A DNA stretch of 64,000 nt from a virus: positions 1 to 64,000 of the IMG/VR virus record IMGVR_UViG_3300044946_000177. One strand, 5' to 3'. The translations under genes and the position numbers were made by a program. Below, one piece after another: positions 57,930 to 64,000 of this stretch. Position 1 is the first letter of the stretch. Each line of letters opens with the position of its first letter. Under the pieces are notes generated by a model. That model did no database searches. It was not told where the DNA came from and saw only the letters and a list, made by a program, of their open reading frames with translations.

Positions 57930-58010
57930 CTAGTCGGTCTCCCGCTTCGGATCATGCAAGGCCGCTAATTCATCGGCCTTTTTCTTTGCTTCACGTTCCT
58001 CCGCTTGACG
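57930..58010 (-). pseudogene. Remnant of a regulator C-terminus, overlaps terminator
   Basis: On the minus strand the bases read QAEEREAKKKADELAALHDP and then stop at 57930. This matches the end of the gene at 59091 (KQAEEREKKKASNLLALER). The homology starts at the CAAGCGGAGGAACG block, upstream of which the frame closes. So a copied gene end now serves as the terminator between cassette 1 and 2. Alternatively this is chance similarity in charged sequence. Confidence 0.4.
57958..57984 (+). terminator. Terminator after cassette gene 1
   Basis: AAGGCCG, nine-base loop, CGGCCTT and TTTC. The tail continues CTTTGC. It lies 33 bases after the cassette 1 stop and 20 bases before the promoter of cassette 2. 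Confidence 0.7.
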
Positions 58011-58033
58011 CGTTCCTTGATTCGTGCTTTAAT
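58005..58033 (+). promoter_or_regulatory. Cassette promoter 2
   Basis: TTGACG (58005-58010), 17 bases, TTTAAT (58028-58033). The leader is ATTGCGTCGAAACATCTTGG, then AAGGGGAGTAAGGGAA before the ATG. It matches cassette 3 almost base for base from CTTTAATAATTGCG on. Confidence 0.65.
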
Positions 58034-58070
58034 AATTGCGTCGAAACATCTTGGAAGGGGAGTAAGGGAA

Positions 58071-58400
58071 ATGACGCAACACTACAGTGATCCAAGTCGC
58101 GAATCAGATAAATGGGCTCTGCCTGACATTGAAGTGTTTCAGCTTACAGCGCGCGAAGTTGCGGAACGGGATGAGGATGCGATTTACGAATACATGAAAG
58201 ACCCTAGGTTCAAGCTTGCCGCGATGAACGGTCGAATCCGTGATGCGATGTTTGATGAAATGATTGAGGATGAGGGTATTACCGGCGGTTGGTTTTACTG
58301 GTATTGTTTTCCTGGATGCATGCCAGAAGGCGATGCTATGGGGCCGTACGATACGCATGCTGAAGCGCTGGCTGCGGCGCAAGAGGACGCTGCTGGTTGA
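58071..58400 (+). CDS. Cassette gene 2, hypothetical (109 aa)
   Basis: ATG 58071 with GGAAGGGGAGTAAGGGAA upstream. Acidic, helical protein (DIEVFQLTAREVAERDEDA, IRDAMFDEMIEDEGITGGW, PYDTHAEALAAAQEDAAG). It ends in TGA, but the same frame downstream remains protein-like for about 50 codons, which is odd. Not recognised. Confidence 0.55.
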   Translation: MTQHYSDPSRESDKWALPDIEVFQLTAREVAERDEDAIYEYMKDPRFKLAAMNGRIRDAMFDEMIEDEGITGGWFYWYCFPGCMPEGDAMGPYDTHAEALAAAQEDAAG

Positions 58401-58547
58401 ATTGCTTGGGATTGTCTCGGCGGCTGCGCGTACAAGACGATTCGCGAGTTTTACGAAGCGCACCGCAAATATAAGGAACGCACGTATTTTGGCGACATGG
58501 TGCGAGAGGCGATATCGTACTTGGAAATCGCAGCAATAAACACCTTC
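58401..58547 (+). pseudogene. Protein-like tail after an in-frame stop
   Basis: In the frame of cassette gene 2, after TGA 58398-58400, the sequence reads IAWDCLGGCAYKTIREFYEA, then YKERTYFGDMVREAISYLE. There is no stop before the terminator at 58548. It may be the lost end of a longer gene (TGG to TGA), a readthrough product, or a separate gene without a normal start. The rest of the window uses TGA as stop. Confidence 0.3.
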
Positions 58548-58577
58548 AAGAGCGGCCAATTCGGCCGCTCTTTTTTC
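58548..58577 (+). terminator. Strong terminator between cassette 2 and 3
   Basis: AAGAGCGGCC, loop AATTC, GGCCGCTCTT and a run of six T. The following TTGACA of the next promoter begins one base after the T-run, so the two elements are fused. Confidence 0.85.
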
Positions 58578-58607
58578 TTGACACCCGAGCCAAAGCCGTG
58601 CTTTAAT
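58578..58607 (+). promoter_or_regulatory. Cassette promoter 3
   Basis: TTGACA (58578-58583), 18 bases, TTTAAT (58602-58607). The leader ATTGCGGCGAAACACCTTGG and GGAGTAAGGAAA is the same as cassette 2 except for a few changes. It starts directly at the preceding terminator. Confidence 0.65.
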
Positions 58608-58644
58608 AATTGCGGCGAAACACCTTGGAAGGGGAGTAAGGAAA

Positions 58645-59094
58645 ATGACACGTTGGAAATACATGGGTGATGTTAGCCTGGAGTATGGCGGGACGTTTTA
58701 CGATTTTTCGACGTTCAAAGACGGTTATGTCGATGCAGTTGAAGTTACCGATCTGGACAGCGCTTCGGGTTTTCGCGGTGCGGTTATGATAGAACGGAAG
58801 TCAATTATTATTGACGAAAAACGAGTGCGGCAATCGCTAAGCGTGATCGGTGCTTCGTTATTGGAGAATGGCGATATAGACGATAATGGGCGGATTGTTG
58901 CCAAGGGTACGGCGCAGCATCGTTTTATTCAGGCTTACGCTTGCCAAGTTTACGGGCATTACGACACTGATTCGCACGTTATTGTTCAGCTTGAACGCGA
59001 CGGCCCTATGCAATGCGATGGTTGGAAGGCGGAAAAACGCCTGCGGGCAAACGCCAGTTTGGAGCGTTACGTGCGGCGGGAATTTTTGCGTTAA
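58645..59094 (+). CDS. Cassette gene 3, hypothetical (149 aa)
   Basis: ATG 58645 with GGAAGGGGAGTAAGGAAA. The product (RWKYMGDVSLEYGGTFYDF, then SGFRGAVMIERKSIIIDEK, AYACQVYGHYDTDSHVIVQ) is alpha/beta and unlike its cassette neighbours in sequence. Not recognised. Its stop overlaps the convergent gene by four bases. Confidence 0.55.
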   Translation: MTRWKYMGDVSLEYGGTFYDFSTFKDGYVDAVEVTDLDSASGFRGAVMIERKSIIIDEKRVRQSLSVIGASLLENGDIDDNGRIVAKGTAQHRFIQAYACQVYGHYDTDSHVIVQLERDGPMQCDGWKAEKRLRANASLERYVRREFLR

Positions 59095-59528
59095 GCGCTT
59101 TTCTCAGGGGCGCGTTCAAGGGCCAGCAAATTGCTGGCCTTTTTCTTTTCGCGTTCCTCCGCTTGTTTCGCGCGCCACGCGTGCAGCTGCGCTGTGCCTC
59201 GGATTGCTGGGCCTGGTCCGCGTTTAGCGAGCGAGCGCGCCACGTTTTTGAGCGCCGTAGCGCGCCGCTCTAATTCATGCCGAATCATTTCCGACGCCCA
59301 ATCGGGCGGGATGCGATGACCATAGCGCCAATTGCGAATTGTCGCGTATTGCGCGCGATGTTCGAAGAAATTGATGAGCTTGTCACGGGTGTAGGGCGGC
59401 TCGATTAGGAGCACCATTGCGCGCCAGAAAGGCGATGCTTCCGTCTTGCCCGGGAGCGAATCGCGGTGCTCTAGAGGCTTGCTATCGCGCGCGGCAAGGG
59501 CAAATTCCGATTGTCGGTCAAGCGTCAT
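59091..59528 (-). CDS. Regulator-like protein (145 aa)
   Basis: Middle INFFEHRAQYATIRNWRYG, then HRIPPDWASEMIRHELERR, resembles a small class of phage helix-turn-helix proteins (T-I-R-N-W-R-x-G-x-R-x-x-P-x-W). The C-terminus is basic-acidic helical (EREKKKASNLLALERAPEK). It converges on cassette gene 3 and has palindromes upstream (59648-59667 and 59769-59795). The Shine-Dalgarno is weak. A DNA-binding role is likely but not proved. Confidence 0.5.
   Translation of the reverse strand: MTLDRQSEFALAARDSKPLEHRDSLPGKTEASPFWRAMVLLIEPPYTRDKLINFFEHRAQYATIRNWRYGHRIPPDWASEMIRHELERRATALKNVARSLAKRGPGPAIRGTAQLHAWRAKQAEEREKKKASNLLALERAPEKSA
59118..59146 (+). terminator. Terminator after cassette gene 3
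   Basis: GGCCAGC, AAATT loop, GCTGGCC and TTTTTC. It lies inside the coding end of the minus-strand regulator gene (KKKASNLLALER on that strand). The flank after it (CGTTCCTCCGCTTG) is the same as after the terminator of cassette 1. Confidence 0.7.
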
Positions 59529-59870
59529 TTTCGCATTCTACTGCGAGCCGCCGCCCAGCGCACCTCCCCCTTCGACCAGGCGCCGCTCAACCGGCGAATC
59601 ACCTCCGATATCCCCGCTCGGTTGCATCGCGCGCACTACAACCGCGTTTCTCAGTTACAATTGAGAAATGAAGCGGACAAATTCCTCAATCATTACAACG
59701 AAACGCCTTGCGAGCGGCGTGCGATCCAGGGCGCGGAGGTAATAAGGTGTGCTGGTCGACCACGCACTACTGACCGTTCGGTAACTTAGGTCAGTGGTAA
59801 TAGGGTAAGTGCGACAATGCGACAAAATGTAGCTGCGCAACCAGCACTACTTCAACCATTGCGTGAGTGA
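59529..59870. promoter_or_regulatory. Divergent control region with two inverted repeats
   Basis: About 340 bases with no convincing gene, between a minus-strand regulator and plus-strand genes. TTCTCA-N8-TGAGAA (59648-59667) and ACTGACC-N13-GGTCAGT (59769-59795) are clean inverted repeats of operator size. A reverse-strand promoter is probable here but no single best pair was found. Confidence 0.45.
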
Positions 59871-60098
59871 ATGGACCCGGCTCAAGAGGATTCGGAGGTG
59901 CTTCAACGCTCCGCCACCCCGGAATTTTTCAGAAAAAATTTGCCTTCACCCGGCGCATATGCAATTGTTCACTACATGAAGCATATCAAGTGCGGTTTGT
60001 ACTGGTACGATTTCTGGGTTGGAGCTTATTGGGATCGGCGTAAGCGAATCCTGTACGTTTGCCCGTTCCCGATGTTGTGTATCGAGCTATGGTTTTAG
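59871..60098 (+). CDS. Small aromatic protein (75 aa)
   Basis: ATG 59871; an in-frame ATG at 59976 gives the conserved-looking part only (MKHIKCGLYWYDFWVGAYW, DRRKRILYVCPFPMLCIEL). This W-x-D-x-W-x-G-x-Y-x-D-R pattern is common in small phage proteins of unknown role. Neither start has a good ribosome binding site. Confidence 0.5.
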   Translation: MDPAQEDSEVLQRSATPEFFRKNLPSPGAYAIVHYMKHIKCGLYWYDFWVGAYWDRRKRILYVCPFPMLCIELWF

Positions 60099-60135
60099 TG
60101 CATCCCCTCTCGTTTCGTGCTTATGATTCCCGCCG

Positions 60136-60471
60136 ATGTCCTCTCTTATCACCATCGCGCTTTTTTGTTCCGCCCTCGACTCTTACGAAGGCGACAGTGA
60201 TTCTCAGGCGCTGCATCCGAACGTCCGTAATTTGTTGACTAAAATGGGACAGTGTGGTTTCAACGGACGGCTTCGTGACGTCACGGATGCAACGGGAGGT
60301 GGAAATGTCCCCGCGCCTATCTTCATAGGCTGTTTCAAGTGCGGAGATATCAACGCTTTTGTTGCCGAGTTCAAACAGACGCCATGGTTCATGCCGGACG
60401 AAGTCCTTTTGGTGGTGCAGTGCGAGCACGGGCCTGAATTTTTTAAGTTCTATCGACCGTGGTCGACATAA
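60136..60471 (+). CDS. Hypothetical protein (111 aa)
   Basis: Reads SLITIALFCSALDSYEGDSD, then FIGCFKCGDINAFVAEFKQ, then EVLLVVQCEHGPEFFKFYR. An antisense frame (60121-60543) is less protein-like. The stop TAA joins directly to the next ATG. Not recognised. Confidence 0.5.
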   Translation: MSSLITIALFCSALDSYEGDSDSQALHPNVRNLLTKMGQCGFNGRLRDVTDATGGGNVPAPIFIGCFKCGDINAFVAEFKQTPWFMPDEVLLVVQCEHGPEFFKFYRPWST

Positions 60472-60567
60472 ATGTTTTGGAACCTCTACGCGCATCTCAT
60501 CGCCGACGCCCAGATCGCGATAATTCTCGGCGTCACCGCTCACGCCCTGTGCGGGGGATGGGGGTGA
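60472..60567 (+). CDS. 31-residue membrane peptide before GcrA
   Basis: MFWNLYAHLIADAQIAIILG, then VTAHALCGGWG. One weak membrane helix. ATG is one base after the previous TAA; the TGA is followed one base later by the GcrA ATG. GGGGGATGGGGG within its end supplies the GcrA ribosome binding site. Confidence 0.45.
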   Translation: MFWNLYAHLIADAQIAIILGVTAHALCGGWG

Positions 60568-60568
60568 A

Positions 60569-61048
60569 ATGCCGACCGTAAATTACGACTGGACCCCCGA
60601 CCGCGTCGAGAAACTCAAGTCGCTCTTCGCCGACGGCCTGTCTTTCTGCCAGATAGCCTCCGAGTTCGCGATGACCCGCTCCGCGATCATGGGCAAGGCG
60701 CATCGTCTTGGTTTGCAGCGCGCGGTCCATCCGCGCCTCGGCGGGCGCTTACCTCGCAAGGATCCTCGCATCAAGAACCCCGGCGCCCAGAACCGCGCGC
60801 GCATCTCCAGGATTGTCGACGGACCTGTTGTCAACCCGCAAGGCAATCCGCCCGGCGATCCCGCCGGCCAGGACATCCCCAAGCGGCAGCGCAAGACGAT
60901 CTTAACGGTTGGCCGCGAGCACTGTAAATTCGGAATTGGCGATCCGCGCGAGAAAGGCTTTTTCTTTTGCGGCGCCATCAGGCAATTCCCGCTCCCCTAC
61001 TGCGCGGCGCACGCGCGGGTATGCTTCCGCCTCGCCAGGGGCTCTTGA
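60569..61048 (+). CDS. gcrA: GcrA-like cell-cycle regulator
   Basis: A 159-residue GcrA homologue. N-terminal helix-turn-helix: YDWTPDRVEKLKSLFADGL, then SFCQIASEFAMTRSAIMGK and AHRLGL. C-terminal domain: HCKFGIGDPREKGFFFCGA, then PYCAAHARVC. In Caulobacter and other alphaproteobacteria GcrA binds sigma-70 and CcrM-methylated GANTC promoters to set cell-cycle transcription. A phage copy could steer host polymerase or replication control. Start ATG 60569. Confidence 0.85.
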   Translation: MPTVNYDWTPDRVEKLKSLFADGLSFCQIASEFAMTRSAIMGKAHRLGLQRAVHPRLGGRLPRKDPRIKNPGAQNRARISRIVDGPVVNPQGNPPGDPAGQDIPKRQRKTILTVGREHCKFGIGDPREKGFFFCGAIRQFPLPYCAAHARVCFRLARGS

Positions 61049-61103
61049 CACGATGTAGTGAACTGCACTACGTTCTTTCCCGGCCACCTCCAAGGTGGCC
61101 GGG
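61045..61103 (+). promoter_or_regulatory. Promoter, operator-like palindrome and hairpin after gcrA
   Basis: TTGACA (61045-61050) overlaps the gcrA stop; TACGTT follows 18 bases later as a weak -10. Between them the palindrome GTAGTGAACTGCACTAC (61055-61071) looks like an operator. CCCGGCCACCT with loop CCA and AGGTGGCCGGG (61079-61103) is an 11 bp perfect hairpin with no T-run, so it may be an RNA structure or attenuator rather than a terminator. Confidence 0.5.
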
Positions 61104-61167
61104 AGGCGGATGCCTTTCATCCCCCGGTGCCCCCCGCGGCGTCCGCCTCTTTTATCCGGGAGTCCTG

Positions 61168-61359
61168 ATGCCCAAGCAAGCCAAGGTCGACGTCGACTAC
61201 ACGCCGAAGGCAAAGAATCCGTCGGAGCAGTGCCAGTGGTGCGCGCATTTTTATTCGTTGCCGTCGGCCTCTACCGGAACCGGGCATCGCTGTACGAAAG
61301 TTGAAGGTTCGATCGAGCCGCAAGGTTGGTGCAAATTGTTCAGGGCTGATTCTCAATGA
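61168..61359 (+). CDS. HiPIP-like CxxC protein (63 aa)
   Basis: ATG 61168 with GGGAGTCCTG upstream. The pattern CQWCAHFYSLP, then CTKVEGSIEPQGWCKLF (C-x2-C-x-F ... C-x-x-V-x-G-x-I-x-P-x-G-W-C-x-x-F) matches small phage proteins with a high-potential iron-sulphur-like motif. Function unknown; it may bind Fe-S or zinc. Confidence 0.65.
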   Translation: MPKQAKVDVDYTPKAKNPSEQCQWCAHFYSLPSASTGTGHRCTKVEGSIEPQGWCKLFRADSQ

Positions 61360-61643
61360 GGCATCCCGAATATCCGACCAGCATCCGGTTGTCGGTCCCC
61401 GACAAGAAGCGCCTGCGCAAGTTGGCTTCCAAGTGGCAGCTCTCGCTCGCCGGTCTGATCCAGATGATCATCAAGCAGTGGTTGGAGGTTCAGGAAGAAA
61501 AGAAGGCGGTTGGTCCGACTGTCGTCGAGACAGACATCAAACCTAAAGCAATGTTGCCGGCATTGACTCGACAGGAAGCTCACACGTCTTCCGAGCCTGC
61601 CCGGTCTGAAGAAGGCAAACCTTTTATTGGGGCGGTGGAATGA
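61356..61643 (+). CDS. Ribbon-helix-helix-type protein (95 aa)
   Basis: PTSIRLSVPDKKRLRKLASK, followed by WQLSLAGLIQMIIKQWLE, is a strand-helix-helix of the MetJ/Arc type, DNA-binding as a dimer. The C-terminal half is disordered and Glu/Lys-rich. ATGA overlap with the previous gene. Probably a regulator of nearby genes. Confidence 0.65.
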   Translation: MRHPEYPTSIRLSVPDKKRLRKLASKWQLSLAGLIQMIIKQWLEVQEEKKAVGPTVVETDIKPKAMLPALTRQEAHTSSEPARSEEGKPFIGAVE

Positions 61644-61903
61644 CCGACTTCAGCGACTATCCGGTTTCTCTCGCCGAGGCCAAGGCCGAGCGTGATGTTG
61701 ACGGCACGGCTTGGACGCCTCGCGATGTCTTGGTTAAGATGTTGCGGGATATTGACAGTGGCAAATGCAATCCTGATCTCCTCGTAGTTGCGTACAGCGA
61801 GGTCGTGGACGGCAAGCGCATGGGTCACTTCTGGCAAGCCACCCCGTGCGGGCTGCTGTCTCTTGGATTGATGCAGTCGACTATCTTCAAGATGCAGGAA
61901 TGA
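61640..61903 (+). CDS. Hypothetical protein (87 aa)
   Basis: Not recognised. Alpha/beta (TPRDVLVKMLRDIDSGKCN, PDLLVVAYSEVVDGKRMGH). Coupled to the ribbon-helix-helix gene by ATGA. Similar small proteins are frequent in rhizobial phages. Confidence 0.5.
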   Translation: MTDFSDYPVSLAEAKAERDVDGTAWTPRDVLVKMLRDIDSGKCNPDLLVVAYSEVVDGKRMGHFWQATPCGLLSLGLMQSTIFKMQE

Positions 61904-61904
61904 G

Positions 61905-62978
61905 ATGAAAACCGCTATTATAAGCACGACAATAAACGTCCCCCACGTCCTATCCCTCTATCGGGCGCACGATCCTGACGTTCGCTTTTTCGTCGCGACG
62001 GACGAGAAGACGCCGCGGGAAGCATGGGCTTTTTTAGAGCAATTGGATAATACGGAACTAGTTTACGGTGCTGCAGGCAGCTATGCTTGTGAGCAATTAA
62101 TCGGTTGGAACACGATCGCCCGCCGAAACATTGCCCTCCTCGAAGCCCTCAAATGGGGTGCAGAAATTTTGATTTCGTGTGACGATGATAATATTCCGAT
62201 TGACGGTTATGCGAAGTATTTCAAAAAGTTATGGCATCACCCGCCGGGACACGGCACGCGTTGGTATCGCCATCGAGAGGATATCAACGGCGCTCCATTC
62301 TTCAATGGCATCAAAGTAGGTTCCGGTTGGTTCGATCCCGGCAGCCTTCAGTTTCCGTCTGACGGCATCGATCCCGTGTGCCAGCGTGGTTTTCCACAAT
62401 CACAGCGCCTCGGGTGCGCAACTTTTTCGGCGGTGACCGGTGCGAAGATTGGTGTAGCGCAAGGCATGGTGCTGGGCGATTCCGACATGCCCGCCGTCGA
62501 TCGGATTTCTCGGCAATACCCGGCGGTGCATCAGGTCAGCGAACTCCTGCGCGCCGGCATCGTCACCGATCCGAGGGAAACCTGGGCGCCTCTTAACTCT
62601 CAGAACATCGCCTTCATCCGCGAACTTGCTCCCTGCTTTCTGATGGTGCCGGCTTTCGGTCGATACGACGATATTTATGCTGGCCTTGTGGCTCAGCGTG
62701 TTATGCGCGAGCATGGTTACCATGTTCATTTCGGGCAACCGTTCGTGGCACAAGAAAGAAATGCGCACGATCTGTTGAAAGACTTGGAAGCAGAACTGTG
62801 GGGCATGCAGCACATCCTCGACTTCACTGCTTGGCTAGACGGCTTCCTCGGGCAAACCAGCGTGACCGGCTTCATGCGCGTCCTCTTCACCAATCTACCC
62901 TCGTGGATGCCCGAGCGAGGGAAGCTGCAGGAACTGGGGCTCGCTTGGTGTTCGGATTGCGACGAGGTGATGAAATGA
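61905..62978 (+). CDS. Glycosyltransferase-like protein with DDD motif (357 aa)
   Basis: Starts MKTAIISTTINVPHVLSLYR and later has NTIARRNIALLEALKWGAE and ILISCDDDNIP (near 91-94), a GT-A-type donor-site pattern like STELLO/DUF288 and reversibly glycosylated protein families. The later parts (MVLGDSDMPAVDRISRQYP; FGRYDDIYAGLVAQRVM) fit a sugar-nucleotide enzyme. It would transfer or isomerise a sugar; acceptor unknown. Starts one base after the previous stop. Confidence 0.6.
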   Translation: MKTAIISTTINVPHVLSLYRAHDPDVRFFVATDEKTPREAWAFLEQLDNTELVYGAAGSYACEQLIGWNTIARRNIALLEALKWGAEILISCDDDNIPIDGYAKYFKKLWHHPPGHGTRWYRHREDINGAPFFNGIKVGSGWFDPGSLQFPSDGIDPVCQRGFPQSQRLGCATFSAVTGAKIGVAQGMVLGDSDMPAVDRISRQYPAVHQVSELLRAGIVTDPRETWAPLNSQNIAFIRELAPCFLMVPAFGRYDDIYAGLVAQRVMREHGYHVHFGQPFVAQERNAHDLLKDLEAELWGMQHILDFTAWLDGFLGQTSVTGFMRVLFTNLPSWMPERGKLQELGLAWCSDCDEVMK

Positions 62979-63214
62979 GCGAGTTGGAAGTTGATTATTT
63001 CAGCTTCCCTACGTGCATGCACGCGCTGTCTGGAGCGCTGCATCGAGAATATGTGGACCCCGAAAAGGTCGAGATACTGTTGCCATGGTCCGAATGGTGG
63101 CGACTTTATTGTGCGCTTGAGCGCAAGTTTCGCGGTTTGATGCGGTACGAAGGATCGGGCGAAACGCCACAGTCATTCAAATACATGGGATTCAAGTTCA
63201 CGGTGAAACGATGA
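62975..63214 (+). CDS. Hypothetical protein (79 aa)
   Basis: ATG 62975 overlaps the previous stop as ATGA. SELEVDYFSFPTCMHALSGA, then WSEWWRLYCALERKFRGLM, ending GFKFTVKR. A small aromatic alpha/beta protein between two glycosyltransferase-like genes. Not recognised. Confidence 0.5.
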   Translation: MSELEVDYFSFPTCMHALSGALHREYVDPEKVEILLPWSEWWRLYCALERKFRGLMRYEGSGETPQSFKYMGFKFTVKR

Positions 63215-64000
63215 ACAAAATCGCAATCGCTTTCTTGACTAAGGATCGCGTCGACCTGTCCAAGCGCACGATCGCCCCCTTGCTGCAGCCCGACAAGTTC
63301 GACCTTTTCTGGATCGATGGGAGCGATGAGGCGCGCGGGCAGGGGTTTGTTGAAAGTTTTAGAGGCAAGGTGTATCGCGTCTACGGTAATGTCAAAGGCG
63401 GCGCCGATGCCGCCGTCGTCTACGCGCTGACGGAGATGCTTGAACATGACTACACCCGTGTCGGACTTGTCGAAAATGACGTCCTTCTACATCCCGATTG
63501 GTTCGGACCGGCAATGGCCCTGTTCAAGCGCGGTGAAGCCGACGGTCTTTCTGTGGGAGCGGTTTCCGCGAGGGCATATACCGATCGTATTCTTGTGCAA
63601 CGAGATGGGTATGCTCTTATGCACAACCTCGGCTGGGGCATGCAAATTATGACGCGCCAGGCCGCCGAGCTGACGCTCAGGCATTTCCGCACGCACTGGA
63701 CGACCGAGAACCGCCGCACGTTCGCCCGGCTTTCCGGCATCGACATCGGCTCTTACTGGGCTTTCAGGACAAATGATCACTGGACGACCCCGGATTGGGG
63801 CAATGATGCGGTTCTGGCTTCGCACGGTCTTGCGTCGCTTGCGTTGGTACCGTCGCCCGTCGAGATGATCGGCCAGAAGCCTTCGCTCGCCGACCAGGGT
63901 CTAAAGCTAGCGGATGCCCCCGTCGAGGACAGGAGGAACGACGCAGCGTTTGCCGAGTTCAAGGATGCGACTGCGGCGCTTCGAGCCGGCGATTTTGATG
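63211..64000 (+). CDS. Glycosyltransferase-like protein, cut by window end
   Basis: Open from ATG 63211 to the last base (263 codons), so the 3' end is outside. MNKIAIAFLTKDRVDLSKRT, then ALTEMLEHDYTRVGLVEND and VLLHPDWFGPAM is a GT-A fold opening with a D/E-N-D donor-binding motif near residue 92. DHWTTPDWGNDAVLASHGL may be the acceptor part. Overlaps the previous gene by four bases. Likely works with the gene at 61905. Confidence 0.6.
   Translation, partial: MNKIAIAFLTKDRVDLSKRTIAPLLQPDKFDLFWIDGSDEARGQGFVESFRGKVYRVYGNVKGGADAAVVYALTEMLEHDYTRVGLVENDVLLHPDWFGPAMALFKRGEADGLSVGAVSARAYTDRILVQRDGYALMHNLGWGMQIMTRQAAELTLRHFRTHWTTENRRTFARLSGIDIGSYWAFRTNDHWTTPDWGNDAVLASHGLASLALVPSPVEMIGQKPSLADQGLKLADAPVEDRRNDAAFAEFKDATAALRAGDFD

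Noticed and set aside
58398-58400. TGA reassigned to Trp
   Set aside because: Many coupled genes end in TGA, so the standard stop is used.
60121-60543. 140-residue minus-strand frame
   Set aside because: The plus frame has better composition and joins the next gene by TAAATG.
1-64000. tRNA genes
   Set aside because: T-loop-like GGTTCGAA or GTTCAAA pieces were checked and did not sit in a cloverleaf with an acceptor stem.

Overview
The window is a 64 kb piece of a tailed-phage (or prophage) genome, most likely short-tailed (podovirus-like), from an alphaproteobacterial host. The host call rests mainly on a phage-borne GcrA homologue at 60569-61048 (GcrA is an alphaproteobacterial cell-cycle regulator), helped by the high-GC coding style. 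The window cuts genes at both ends (a serine recombinase on the left, a glycosyltransferase on the right), so the full genome is longer than the window or was opened at an arbitrary point.

Layout. (1) 1-5100, plus strand: the C-terminal end of a serine recombinase, a TPR-glycosyltransferase, an FkbM methyltransferase and small accessory genes (KTSC, MazG-like). (2) 5118-24798, plus strand: terminase, portal, scaffold-like and capsid genes, head-tail adaptors and internal virion proteins. This run is interrupted by three antisense insertions: two endonuclease-like genes (13735-14460 and 17793-18314) and a two-gene block with an AlpA-like protein (9998-10569). (3) 24795-29372: a 1525-residue internal or ejection protein. 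(4) 29369-41150: fibre, tailspike and lysis genes. Five of the fibre-region proteins begin with Sec- or Tat-like signal peptides, and the lysis gene combines a double-psi-barrel-like domain with an M15 peptidase. (5) 54059 down to 41122, minus strand: an early or replication operon with a family A DNA polymerase split by a 137-residue mini-intein, an SNF2-type helicase, PD-(D/E)XK and VRR-NUC nucleases, a putative ssDNA-binding protein and an Acb2/Tad1-like protein. A complete IS1595-family element with an 8 bp target duplication is inserted in it. (6) 54355-56831, plus strand: a prim-pol/superfamily 3 helicase. (7) 57016-57546: an AT-rich, gene-free tract with GTAACA-type repeats, a candidate origin. 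(8) 57548-59146: three small genes, each with its own related promoter and leader and each followed or preceded by a hairpin terminator. (9) 59091-64000: a convergent regulator-like gene, GcrA, a CxxC protein, a ribbon-helix-helix protein and two glycosyltransferase-like genes.

How it fits together. Divergent transcription starts around 54060-54354, where a clear TTGACT-N17-TAATTA promoter drives the replication arm leftward and the primase arm runs rightward. The structural arm runs rightward and meets the replication arm tail-to-tail near 41120. Translational coupling (ATGA, GTGA, TGATG or TAATG overlaps) is very common and was used with Shine-Dalgarno matches to choose starts. Function calls come from motifs read by eye, without database searches. 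Most small genes remain unassigned.
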